Positions 1-7,332 of a stretch of 64,000 bases of DNA are shown here, in pieces; position 1 is the stretch's first letter; every line of letters starts with the position of its first letter. The notes under the pieces are model-generated. The model did not search any database. It was not told the DNA's origin and was given only the letters and a program-made list of their open reading frames with translations. Source of the stretch: JAVBNF01 sp031551725 (GTDB lineage: Bacteria > Bacteroidota > Bacteroidia > Bacteroidales > P3); assembly GCA_031551725.1 (NCBI GenBank), contig JAVBNF010000034.1:1-64000 (forward strand), read 5' to 3'. The translations under genes and the position numbers were made by a program.

Positions 1-153
1 TGATGGGCGTATGCAATACGCCCGTACATTGCCGTTCGAAGGGGCACCCGCAAGGGATGCCCGTACAGCAAGCGGTGGCACGTTGTTGTTGGCAGGGCAA
101 CCGCAAGGGTTGCCCGTACAGGCCGCAGCCGATAATTGTAATTGTGTTTTCAT
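1..153 (-). CDS. Possible start of a secreted-protein gene, cut by window edge
   Basis: An ATG at 153 on the minus strand opens 51 codons with no stop up to the window edge. The first bases, ATGAAAACACAATTAC, are identical to the start of the FISUMP gene at 33496, and both lie just downstream of the same kind of leader element, so I infer a related gene running left out of the window. After the shared MKTQL, the frame reads through three GGGC-type palindromic repeats, giving an Ala/Cys/Pro/Gly-rich stretch without a hydrophobic signal-peptide core. The gene may therefore be degenerate, or the repeats may have been tolerated inside its N-terminus. No domain is visible in this fragment. Confidence 0.35.
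   Translation of the reverse strand, partial: MKTQLQLSAAACTGNPCGCPANNNVPPLAVRASLAGAPSNGNVRAYCIRPS
4..131. repeat. Three tandem GGGC palindromes
   Basis: Three palindromes in a row, each followed by the same tail: GGGCGTATGCAATACGCCC, then a GGGCACCC/GGGATGCCC pair, then a GGGCAACC/GGTTGCCC pair, all running into GTACA. They resemble the other short intergenic palindromes of this window (28283, 39311) and are probably REP-like elements. They lie inside the possible reading frame that starts at 153. Confidence 0.7.
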
Positions 154-189
154 GTGTGTTATTTATTTGTTTTTATGTTTGAATCAATC

Positions 190-206
190 GAGACCCGAAG
201 GGTCTC
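190..206 (-). promoter_or_regulatory. UUCG-loop hairpin before the start at 153
   Basis: A perfect inverted repeat GAGACCC/GGGTCTC that reads C(UUCG)G at its tip on the minus strand, a very stable tetraloop. It sits between leader element A and the ATG at 153. Its role is unknown; it could be a second part of the leader or a transcription pause or terminator. Confidence 0.5.
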
Positions 207-215
207 AATATGCAT

Positions 216-384
216 AAAAAAAGGCGCGAGTTGAATTCTTATTACACCGAAGGTACGACCAAGCACCATGTAGAAATAAGATACAACTCACGCCGGAACA
301 CAGCATGAGCGCATCGCTATTAAATTCTTCTACTTTGAAATTTTGGTCGTTTTTCGGTGTGGAATTTAAGCTTACGCTTTTTTT
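216..384 (-). ncRNA. Leader element copy A (candidate structured RNA)
   Basis: About 169 nt that match element B (33265-33435) when read on the minus strand. Both have A7-GCGTAAGCTTAAATTC at the 5' side, a shared apical part around GCTCATGCTGTGTTCCGGCG, the internal box GGTGCTTGGTCGTACC, and a GCGCC-T7 3' end. Nested stems are visible: ACACCGAA/TTCGGTGT, ACGACCAA/TTGGTCGT, GTAGAA/TTCTAC and CTCATGC/GCGTGAG. The outer stem differs completely in sequence from copy B but still pairs. A promoter box lies at 474-481 and a possible start codon at 153, so it would be transcribed as a 5' leader. It is not a family I can name. Confidence 0.7.
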
Positions 385-473
385 TTATTTAATGATGTTT
401 TTTATTCTATAATAATTGTTTTAGTTTTCTTGTTAACTTGTTTTCTCGTTTCCTTGTTAACCATTTATTTCTG

Positions 474-481
474 CAAAGATA
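474..481 (-). promoter_or_regulatory. -7 box for leader element A
   Basis: TATCTTTG on the minus strand, a perfect match to the Bacteroidota -7 consensus TAnnTTTG. It lies about 90 nt upstream of leader element A, a layout comparable to the box at 33208 upstream of element B. Confidence 0.6.
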
Positions 482-485
482 AAAA

Positions 486-1742
486 TTATTTTTGAAATAA
501 AAAACCTCCTTCAATTTTCGGCACCAAAAATCCTTGAATAAATTTGGTTTTGCCGTGCTGTTCGTTCAGGTTTTTATTCACTAAGTAGCGGCGTTCGATG
601 TTTTCATCGTCACAGAAACGGTTAAATCCCAATAAATTTGTTGGTTTTACGAAGGTTTTGAACTTCGCTTCCACGGCGATTTTTTCTTTCATTGTTTTCA
701 CAACAAAATCCACTTCCGTGCCGTCGAGTGTTCTGAAAAAGTTAATCGAACCGCCCGTTCCTTTATTTCTCCACAATTCGAGCAACACAAAATTTTCAAA
801 AAGCGCGCCGTTATCAGCCCGGTAGCTAATTTCATTAAAATTTTCATCAATCCGGTTGCGTAAGCCCAAATCGCAAAAATAAACTTTTTTCATTTTATTA
901 ACGGTCTTCCGTTTATTGGCGGCATAAGGAGCAATCATTTTAATGATATACATTTGCTCAAGCAAATACAAATATTCTTCGCAAGCCTTGTAGGGCAATC
1001 CGCTTTCACGACTCAACTCATTCACATTTACCAAATTACCTATTTGCGCAGCCAGTAATTTCAGCACCCTATTAAATCCAACAACATGTTCATTTTTAAC
1101 ATATTGCCGAACATCTTTTAATAAATAAGTTTGATAAATATCATCTAAAATTTCGACTTTATCGTTGCTGCTATTTGCAACAGCCATTCGCGGCAAGCCT
1201 CCATACACCAGATATTCCGATAAAACGGCTTCGATTTCACCGGTTAGCGCCGACGATTCCGTTGTTTCATCCAATGAGCGGTAGAGTTTTTCCAGTTTTT
1301 TATCTTTAAATAACAAAATTTCGGAAAAAGAGAGCGACAGTACTTCAATCATCCGCACTCTTCCTGCCAACGATTCTTCCACTTCCTGCAAAATGTTCAG
1401 CGACGAACTGCCCGAGCACAAAATTCTTAATTTATCGTACTTGTCAGTTAGCAGCTTCATCATCGTTGAAACACCTTCAATAAACTGAAATTCATCAAGA
1501 AGCAGATAGCCATCCAATTGCGGATTCAAATAGGTTTGCAAATACTGTTCAATCGTTGAGAACTTTGTAAACAAAGCCGCAATCTCGGGGTTTTGTCCGT
1601 TTAAAAAAAGCGGATGTACCGATTTCGCAAAATCATTCATCAAAGAAGTTTTTCCCACTTGGCGGGCTCCAATCAGCACAATAATCGGCACATGTTTAAA
1701 TCCGGCTGTTATTTTTGCAAGATATGTTGGTCGTGTTACCAT
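486..1742 (-). CDS. AAA ATPase with DUF4143-type C-terminus (copy 1)
   Basis: A 418-residue ATP-binding protein of the widespread AAA_14/DUF4143 group, whose cellular role is not established. The N-terminal third carries Walker A GARQVGKTS and Walker B YLLLDEF, followed by a sensor-like CSGSSS. The C-terminal part has a PD-(D/E)XK nuclease-like motif (TEVDFVV followed by VEAKF). I start at the ATG at 1742 because a -7 promoter box (1764-1771) lies between it and the ATG at 1775; AGGA precedes 1742. The gene stands alone, reading left, with a 32-bp repeated palindrome upstream (1802-1880). It is one of three related ATPases here (also 29159 and 49776), and the only one that keeps the E-x-K of the nuclease-like motif. 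Confidence 0.85.
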   Translation of the reverse strand: MVTRPTYLAKITAGFKHVPIIVLIGARQVGKTSLMNDFAKSVHPLFLNGQNPEIAALFTKFSTIEQYLQTYLNPQLDGYLLLDEFQFIEGVSTMMKLLTDKYDKLRILCSGSSSLNILQEVEESLAGRVRMIEVLSLSFSEILLFKDKKLEKLYRSLDETTESSALTGEIEAVLSEYLVYGGLPRMAVANSSNDKVEILDDIYQTYLLKDVRQYVKNEHVVGFNRVLKLLAAQIGNLVNVNELSRESGLPYKACEEYLYLLEQMYIIKMIAPYAANKRKTVNKMKKVYFCDLGLRNRIDENFNEISYRADNGALFENFVLLELWRNKGTGGSINFFRTLDGTEVDFVVKTMKEKIAVEAKFKTFVKPTNLLGFNRFCDDENIERRYLVNKNLNEQHGKTKFIQGFLVPKIEGGFLFQK

Positions 1743-1763
1743 GTTTTTCAAGTCCTTTTTTTG

Positions 1764-1771
1764 CAAAGATA
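1764..1771 (-). promoter_or_regulatory. -7 box of ATPase copy 1
   Basis: TATCTTTG on the minus strand, with a TTTG -33-like box about 21 bp upstream near 1791-1794. It places transcription start near 1757 and so rules out the in-frame ATG at 1775. Confidence 0.7.
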
Positions 1772-1801
1772 CCATTTTTTTTTCAATATTGACAAATTTT
1801 A

Positions 1802-1880
1802 TGCCTAATTTTTGTCAGTTTAGATAAAAATTAGGCATAATTTTTGTCAGTTTAGACAAAAATTAGGTATAATTTTCGTC
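1802..1880. repeat. Palindromic 32-bp repeat array, probable operator
   Basis: About 2.5 copies of a 32-bp unit centred on TTTTTGTCAGTTTAGA. Each complete copy is itself a palindrome (TGCCTAATTTTTGTC with GATAAAAATTAGGCA, then AATTTTTGTC with GACAAAAATT). The repeat phase is exact: the G of TTGTC falls at 1814, 1846 and 1878. A period of about three helical turns puts the sites on one face of the DNA, directly upstream of the promoter of ATPase copy 1, as expected of a cooperative operator. Confidence 0.6.
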
Positions 1881-1910
1881 TTGATTTTTATAATACACTA
1901 AAACAAAGTA

Positions 1911-1952
1911 AAATAAAAAAAACCTCTGCCGAAATAATCGACAGAGGTTTTT
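1911..1952 (-). terminator. Terminator of the S46 peptidase gene
   Basis: The stem AACCTCTG (1921) with CAGAGGTT (1942), followed on the minus strand by a run of T. It lies just past the stop codon at 1973. Confidence 0.8.
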
Positions 1953-1972
1953 CAGAATCCTAAAATTGAAGT

Positions 1973-4108
1973 TTATCTCAACGAGAGTTCTTCGATCAGA
2001 TTTTTAGCACCGGCATATTTGTCGATGATAAACAATACGTAGCGAACATCCACAGCGATGGTTCTTTGCAAATCTTTTTCAAAGAAAATATCGCCGCTCA
2101 TGGCTTCCCAGTCGCCGTCGAAAGCAATACCGATCAACTCGCCTTTATTATTAATAACCGGGCTTCCGGAGTTACCACCGGTAATATCAGTGTTTGCAAT
2201 AAAGCAGGTAACAAGGGTTCCATCTTCAGCGTAAGCGCCGAAATCTTTTGCATTGTACAAGTCTTTAAGTCTTTGCGGAACAGCAAATTCGTCCACTTTC
2301 GGATTATCTTTTTGCATCACGCCTTTGATGGTAGTTTTGTAATCATACATCACAGCATCGGCAGGACTGTAAGGCAAAACCTGTCCGTAAGTCATACGCA
2401 TTGTTGAGTTTGCATTTGGAGCAAATTTCTTATCCGATTGCATTTTGCGCACGCCGTCTACGTATAAACGAGTTGCTTTTGTCAATTTATCACGATCTTC
2501 CCAAGTTGCTTTCATCTGAGCGTTATAACCGTCGAAAATCGCTGTTGTCATTGTAAAAACAGGATCTTTTGCCAAAACTTTAGCATCCGGATTTGCAAGG
2601 AACTTGCCTACTTTATCCTTATCAACCATGATTGACTTTGCAAACATATCTTTGGTCATCTTTGCAAAATCGCCCTTGTTTTTCTTCACCAACTCAACAA
2701 ATTCTTTTGGTTGTTGGTCTTCCGGAACATTTTTGGAATATAATTCAAACATTTTTGCTGTTAAATCTTGATCCAACGGCAAGTAATAATCTTTGAAATA
2801 GTTATCCAAATCGGCGTTGATTTTGCCGGCTGCATTTTTTACTGCATCCTGGTTCGGATTTTCTTTGGTAAGTTCTTTATTCAATGTAGAAAAACGATAA
2901 GCAAACGGCAATGCATCCGGTCCACGCATGATGGCTTCGCGCACGTACCAATTCATCACTTCATATTTTCCCATTGCTTCGGTAGCTTGCTGAATGTCAG
3001 TCAACGCATTTTTGTATTCCGATTTATCGCTTGCCCATTGCGTGTATTGTTTTTCCACTTCGCGTTTTTTATCCGCTACATGATTTTTTTGTAATTGTTT
3101 GTCCTGACCGATAAAATATTTCCAATAGTTGGCAGTACCCGCTCTTTTAGAAGCGTATTGAATACGAACAGCTTGGTCTGCATTCATATATTTATCCATC
3201 ACTTCCAATTTGTTTTGGCGGATGTTGATAATTGCAGGATCTTTCACGGCAATGTTTTGCTCAACGCCGAAAGAAGTCAAGAAACGATCGGTGCTTCCGG
3301 GATATCCCATAATCATTGCAAAATCGCCTTCTTTCACACCTTCCATTGAAATGGGAAGATAGTGTTTGGGTTTCAAAGGCACGTTGTCGGCAGAATAATC
3401 AGCCGGTTTTCCGTCTTTGCTCATATAAACGCGGAAAATAGCGAAATCGGCAGTGTGGCGGGGCCACATCCAATTGTCGGTATCGGCGCCAAATTTACCA
3501 ATAGAAGACGGCGGAGCGCCAACCATACGAACGTCGTTGTAGATTTCATAAATGAAAACATAATATTCATTTCCATTAAAAAACTCTTTCACATTCACTG
3601 TATACTTACCGTTTTCCGACATTTCTTTTTCAATGGCAGTCATTTCTTCGCGAACCGCTTTGGCACGTTCAACTTCAGTCATCGAAGTGTTTGTTTTAGC
3701 CAAAACACGCGCGCTAACATCGTCCATACGCACCAAGAATTTAGCAGTCAAGCCCGGACACGCAAGTTCTTCGCTTTTTGATTTTGCCCAGAAGCCATCT
3801 TTCAAATAATCGTGTTCAACAGTGCTGTGGTATTGGATTTGACCATAACCGCAGTGGTGATTGGTGAACAACAAACCATCTTGCGAAACGATTTCGCCTG
3901 TACAACCGCCGCCAAATTGGATAATAGCGTCTTTCAAGCTGGAGTTGTTAATGCTGTAAATTTCTTCGGCAGAGAGCTGCAAGCCCATTTTTTGCATATC
4001 CACGTAATTCAAACGTTGGATAAACATCGGCAACCACATTCCCTCGTCTGCACGCAAACCTTGGAATCCCAACAGGATCAAGGCGAATGTTAAGAGTCTT
4101 TTTTTCAT
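1973..4108 (-). CDS. S46 family dipeptidyl-peptidase (DPP7-like)
   Basis: A 711-residue serine exopeptidase that removes dipeptides from the N-terminus of oligopeptides in the periplasm, feeding amino-acid fermentation. It has a signal peptide (MKKRLLTFALILLGFQGLRA) and the chymotrypsin-like triad of family S46: His85 in TNHHCG, Asp in WPRHTADF near residue 220, and Ser in GGNSGSP near residue 650. The length is normal for S46. The residue 18 positions after the catalytic Ser is Gly (in FDGDW). From memory of the family, Gly here goes with DPP7 (hydrophobic P1) and Arg with DPP11 (Asp/Glu P1), so I favour DPP7. It is monocistronic with its own terminator. Confidence 0.92.
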   Translation of the reverse strand: MKKRLLTFALILLGFQGLRADEGMWLPMFIQRLNYVDMQKMGLQLSAEEIYSINNSSLKDAIIQFGGGCTGEIVSQDGLLFTNHHCGYGQIQYHSTVEHDYLKDGFWAKSKSEELACPGLTAKFLVRMDDVSARVLAKTNTSMTEVERAKAVREEMTAIEKEMSENGKYTVNVKEFFNGNEYYVFIYEIYNDVRMVGAPPSSIGKFGADTDNWMWPRHTADFAIFRVYMSKDGKPADYSADNVPLKPKHYLPISMEGVKEGDFAMIMGYPGSTDRFLTSFGVEQNIAVKDPAIINIRQNKLEVMDKYMNADQAVRIQYASKRAGTANYWKYFIGQDKQLQKNHVADKKREVEKQYTQWASDKSEYKNALTDIQQATEAMGKYEVMNWYVREAIMRGPDALPFAYRFSTLNKELTKENPNQDAVKNAAGKINADLDNYFKDYYLPLDQDLTAKMFELYSKNVPEDQQPKEFVELVKKNKGDFAKMTKDMFAKSIMVDKDKVGKFLANPDAKVLAKDPVFTMTTAIFDGYNAQMKATWEDRDKLTKATRLYVDGVRKMQSDKKFAPNANSTMRMTYGQVLPYSPADAVMYDYKTTIKGVMQKDNPKVDEFAVPQRLKDLYNAKDFGAYAEDGTLVTCFIANTDITGGNSGSPVINNKGELIGIAFDGDWEAMSGDIFFEKDLQRTIAVDVRYVLFIIDKYAGAKNLIEELSLR

Positions 4109-4150
4109 TGATATTTTTTAGTTAAAGATTATTTTTCGTTTTTATTTTTA

Positions 4151-4216
4151 CTGTTTAACGTTTACAGTTTAACGTTTAAGGTTGCTTCCCTTTAAACATT
4201 AAACGTTAAACATTAA
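4151..4216. repeat. GTTTAACGTTTA-type inverted repeat
   Basis: Repeated TTTAACGTTTA words followed by TTAAACATTAAACG in the opposite sense, forming an AT-rich hairpin between manC and the S46 gene. Similar sequence recurs at 18793-18841 and 60590-60617. It may serve as a weak terminator for manC. Confidence 0.55.
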
Positions 4217-5301
4217 ACGAATTTTTCTCCTTTTTCTACCTCAACATCGGTCACGAATTGGCGGATTTTTTGTTCTTCGGATTTTTTGCAAATCAGTAAA
4301 ATACCGCTGTCTTCGGCCACAATATAATCTTCGAGACCTTGAATAACGGCGAGTTTCCCTTTTGGCATGTGAATAATGGTATTTTGAGTATCGTAAGTCA
4401 TCACATTATCGCCAACAATGGAGTTTTGATGTTTGTTTTTCGGTAAGTGCTCATACAGCGAGCCCCAGGTTCCGAGATCGGACCAACCGAAATCGGACGA
4501 AAGCACATATACATTTTTTGCATGTTCCATAACGCCGTAATCAATAGAGATATTGCGGCATTTAGGATATGTTTCGTTGATAAACGCAGTTTCTTCAGGT
4601 GTATTATAAAAACGCTTTCCTTCTTCAAAGAGTTCGTCAACTTCCGGTAAAAACTGGCGAAATGCTTTAGCACAACTTTTTGCCGACCAAATAAAAATAC
4701 CGGCATTCCAAAGAAAATCGCCACTCGTAAGAAACGATTTAGCCATTTCAAGTTCGGGTTTTTCGGTAAATGTTTTCACTTTTTTGATACGGTTATCGGC
4801 AGCATACATTACGTTTTCATCGTATTGAATGTAGCCGTAGCCGGTATTTGGATGGCTCGGACGAATGCCCAAAGTAATCAACCATTCGTTTTTAGTAGCC
4901 GCATCCATCGCGGAAAGCACCACATCGTGAAACAAATCGCTGTTTACAATTACGTGGTCAGACGGCGCAACAATAACGGTTGCATCCGGATTTTTGCTCA
5001 TGATTTTATGATTAGCATAAGCGATACACGGCGCGGTATTCCGGCGAATGGGCTCACAAAGAATTTGATTGTCGGGGATTCCCAATTGCTCTTTTATCAA
5101 CTCCCGGTAAATCGAATTGGTTGCGATAAAAATATTTTCTTTCGGACAAATTTTCTCAAAACGTTTAAACGTTTGCTGCAAGAGGCTTTCTCCTGTTCCG
5201 AGAATATCAATAAATTGTTTAGGCTGCGAGGTGCGGCTCATGGGCCAAAAGCGTGCGCCTACCCCTCCTGCCATTATGACTGCATAGTAATTTGAATTCA
5301 T
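4213..5301 (-). CDS. manC: Mannose-1-phosphate guanylyltransferase
   Basis: Makes GDP-mannose from mannose-1-phosphate and GTP, the precursor for mannose, fucose and related sugars of surface glycans. The N-terminal nucleotidyltransferase signature AGGVGARFWPMSR and the sugar-binding FLWNAGIFIW are clear, with VAPSDH between them. At 362 residues it is the short form with only the transferase part plus left-handed helix; there is no fused phosphomannose isomerase domain. It is a single gene with its own -7 box at 5370-5377. The glycan sugar transferase at 18845 may draw on the same precursor pool, but the genes are not linked. Confidence 0.93.
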   Translation of the reverse strand: MNSNYYAVIMAGGVGARFWPMSRTSQPKQFIDILGTGESLLQQTFKRFEKICPKENIFIATNSIYRELIKEQLGIPDNQILCEPIRRNTAPCIAYANHKIMSKNPDATVIVAPSDHVIVNSDLFHDVVLSAMDAATKNEWLITLGIRPSHPNTGYGYIQYDENVMYAADNRIKKVKTFTEKPELEMAKSFLTSGDFLWNAGIFIWSAKSCAKAFRQFLPEVDELFEEGKRFYNTPEETAFINETYPKCRNISIDYGVMEHAKNVYVLSSDFGWSDLGTWGSLYEHLPKNKHQNSIVGDNVMTYDTQNTIIHMPKGKLAVIQGLEDYIVAEDSGILLICKKSEEQKIRQFVTDVEVEKGEKFV

Positions 5302-5369
5302 ATATTTATATTGTGAGAGTTTTTATTAAAAATCAACATTGAGCAATTGTCACAACAAAGCCCAAAAGG

Positions 5370-5377
5370 CAAAAATA
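5370..5377 (-). promoter_or_regulatory. -7 box of manC
   Basis: TATTTTTG on the minus strand matches TAnnTTTG, about 70 nt upstream of the manC start. Confidence 0.55.
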
Positions 5378-5475
5378 CGTATTTTTTTTGAAAAAAACAA
5401 CGAGGGAATTGTTAATGGTTAATTATGAATGGTTAATGAGATACGAGATACGATGTACGAGGATCATAAATATTT

Positions 5476-6030
5476 TCAAGTTTTGGGCTTTGGGATAAGA
5501 AAACCTACTGGCTTGCGGGGTTTTTCGTCAATTTGCTTTCGGCTAAAAAAATCGGCAAGGGTTTTATAGACTTCGCTGACTTGTTCTTCGGTAAACTTTT
5601 CGGAATTAGCAATTTGATGCTCCAGCTCTGCGATAGCATTATCAAATTCCTGTTTGGAAATGGGGCGCTGAATGGAATAACCTTTGACAATGTAATCTTT
5701 CAAAACCTTGTTAGCCCAGATACGGAATTGAGTACCTCTAAGAGATTTCACCCGATATCCGACAGAAATAATAACATCCAAGTTATAATATTTCGTCCGG
5801 TAATTCTTCCCATCCGATGCAGTTGTCAAGTAATCCTTGACAACTGAATCTTCTAACAACTCTTTCTCTTTAAAAACATTACGAAGGTGCAAACTTATAT
5901 TTTGTTTCGTCGTATTAAAAAGCATCGTCATTTGAGATTGGGATAGCCAAACGGTTTCTTCATCAAGAAGTACTTCAAGCCTTATATCTCCCTCTTGTGT
6001 TTGGTACAAAATAATTTCATCTGTTCTCAT
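5476..6030 (-). CDS. RhuM-like protein, short form
   Basis: 184 residues resembling the N-terminal part of the RhuM family (named after a Salmonella pathogenicity-island gene, biochemical function unknown). The family pattern is seen in EIILYQTQEG, VWLSQSQMTMLF with a helix-turn-helix look, SLHLRNVFKE and a Y-N-L-D-V-I-I-S-V-G-Y-R-V run, followed by RGTQFRIWA. RhuM proteins are often over 300 residues; this one stops after a charged helical stretch and ends in a basic tail, so it may be a truncated copy or a natural short form. The next gene (Crp/Fnr) ends 130 bp upstream. Such genes are often carried on islands or beside restriction systems, but none is seen here. Confidence 0.75.
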   Translation of the reverse strand: MRTDEIILYQTQEGDIRLEVLLDEETVWLSQSQMTMLFNTTKQNISLHLRNVFKEKELLEDSVVKDYLTTASDGKNYRTKYYNLDVIISVGYRVKSLRGTQFRIWANKVLKDYIVKGYSIQRPISKQEFDNAIAELEHQIANSEKFTEEQVSEVYKTLADFFSRKQIDEKPRKPVGFLIPKPKT

Positions 6031-6160
6031 AATTGTAAAAATTTGTCTATATATATAAACGCGATGAGCCCCCCAATTATTTATTTTTGGAAGCAGATTT
6101 TATAAACATCTTTTCAACAATGCATGGCGAGACCTCCTCCATATTACAAGTATCACCCTC

Positions 6161-6838
6161 TTATTCAGACTCTTTTGCCAATTCATTAAGATCTAACAAT
6201 ACAATATTTTTCTTGTTTATCTCAATTAAGCGTTCGTCTTTCATTTCTTTCAAAACACGCGCCAATGAGGGGCGAGCAACGCCAAAGAAATCGGCCAATT
6301 GTTGCTGGGTTTCGGAAATTGTAAGATGTGTGGTTTGCTGTTCACGGTATTTCTGCAACAGAAAAGCGGCAATTTTGCTTTTGAGATTTTTAAAATTCAA
6401 AAACATGATTTTTTCCGAAAGGAATTTACTGCGGTTGGAGATTAATGTCAGAAAATTCTGCAAAATCACTTTATTTTGTTGCAAAATCGTTGTAAATTCG
6501 GATTTGTGGATAAATATTATTTCGCAATCTTTTACAGCAACAATATTAACAGGCAATTCGTTTTTATCAGCATAAATAAATGCGGGAGCAAGTAAACGTC
6601 CGGCCGGAATTTCTTCAATAACAATCAGCTTGCCGGAAAAATCAAGCATTTGTCCTTGAACAGTGCCGGCAAGCACAATCATTAAGAAATTACATTCCTC
6701 TCCCTGAGAAAGCACGGTGCTTTTCGCAGGAAAACGCTTTACTTGGAGATTTACATTTGCTGTAATTTGTTCGATTTCGTTTTCTTTCAATCCTTTAAAC
6801 AAAGGCGTTTGAAGGAGGTTTTCGATGTTTATTTCCAT
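6161..6838 (-). CDS. Crp/Fnr family transcription regulator
   Basis: 225 residues: an N-terminal cyclic-nucleotide-binding-like beta barrel (about 1-120) and a C-terminal winged helix with QQQLADFFGVARPSLARVLKEM as the DNA-reading helix-turn-helix (about 165-190, quoted in part: ADFFGVARPSLARVL). There is no N-terminal cysteine cluster as in FNR, so it is not an Fe-S sensor of that type. I start at the ATG at 6838; the longer frame upstream lies in a 134-bp repeat array and would add only repeat-coded residues. It is divergent from the ferredoxin-like gene at 7333, whose promoter has a perfect Crp-type palindrome. I infer that this protein regulates that gene, possibly in redox or nitrosative stress as in HcpR-like cases. 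Confidence 0.87.
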   Translation of the reverse strand: MEINIENLLQTPLFKGLKENEIEQITANVNLQVKRFPAKSTVLSQGEECNFLMIVLAGTVQGQMLDFSGKLIVIEEIPAGRLLAPAFIYADKNELPVNIVAVKDCEIIFIHKSEFTTILQQNKVILQNFLTLISNRSKFLSEKIMFLNFKNLKSKIAAFLLQKYREQQTTHLTISETQQQLADFFGVARPSLARVLKEMKDERLIEINKKNIVLLDLNELAKESE

Positions 6839-6854
6839 ATTTTTACTTCTTTTA

Positions 6855-7232
6855 TTTCGCCTGCGGCGAAAGTTAATCGCGGATTTTCGCAAATGACGCG
6901 GATTTACGCAGATTTTTTTATTTTTCTTTGTGTTCTTTGTGTTCTCTGTGGTTTATCTTTTTTATTACGCGGTGACGCGGTGCGTATGGTCAGCTTCGCT
7001 GACGGGTTCATCGCGGATTTGCGCAAATGACGCGGATTTACGCAGATTTTTTTTATTTTTCTTTGTGTTCTTTGTGTTCTCTGTGGTTTATCTTTTTTAT
7101 TACGCGGTGACACTGCGTGTATGTTCGCCTGCGGCGAAAGTTCATCGCGGATTTTCGCAAATGACGCGGATTTACGCAGATTTTTTATAATTTTTCTTTG
7201 TGTATTTTGTGTTCTCTGTGGTTTATAACTCT
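6855..7232. repeat. Tandem repeat, three units of 134 bp
   Basis: Three copies of a block containing GCGGATTTACGCAGATT, CTTTGTGTTCT and CTCTGTGGTTTAT. The word GACGCGG falls at 6895, 7029 and 7163, an exact 134-bp period. The block fills most of the gap between the Crp/Fnr gene and the ferredoxin-like gene. A related half-copy with GGTGACACTGCGTGTA occurs at 13924-13990. The short open frames across it are products of the repeat, not genes. Confidence 0.85.
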
Positions 7233-7270
7233 TGTGGGAAATTTATTACAAAGTTACAAAAAATATCAAT

Positions 7271-7286
7271 TGTAACAATTGTTACA
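7271..7286. promoter_or_regulatory. Crp/Fnr-type operator
   Basis: TGTAACAATTGTTACA, a perfect 16-bp palindrome of the Crp/Fnr kind. Its centre is about 40 bp upstream of the expected transcription start of the ferredoxin-like gene (from the -7 box at 7308-7315), the classic position for class II activation. The adjacent divergent gene encodes a Crp/Fnr regulator. Confidence 0.7.
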
Positions 7287-7307
7287 CAGTTTTCTCTTAA
7301 AAGATTG

Positions 7308-7315
7308 TAAATTTG
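7308..7315 (+). promoter_or_regulatory. -7 box of the ferredoxin-like gene
   Basis: TAAATTTG matches TAnnTTTG and places the transcript start near 7319-7322, leaving only about 11-14 nt before the ATG at 7333. Confidence 0.6.
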
Positions 7316-7332
7316 TATCAAATTTAAAGGGT

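Noticed and set aside
11..217. Open frame of 68 codons on the plus strand
   Set aside because: It runs through three palindromic repeats and a leader hairpin, has no ribosome site or known domain, and the opposite strand has a better start shared with the FISUMP gene.
216..384. Leader elements as MITEs
   Set aside because: The ends are imperfect inverted repeats, which fits a MITE, but no clear target-site duplication is seen, position upstream of start codons is constant, and compensatory changes keep the inner stems. Not fully excluded.
1973..4108. DPP11 (Asp/Glu-specific) for the S46 peptidase
   Set aside because: The specificity position after the catalytic serine is Gly, not Arg, which goes with DPP7.
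6855..7232. CRISPR array
   Set aside because: Three units of 134 bp that are alike throughout, with no unique spacers and no cas genes.
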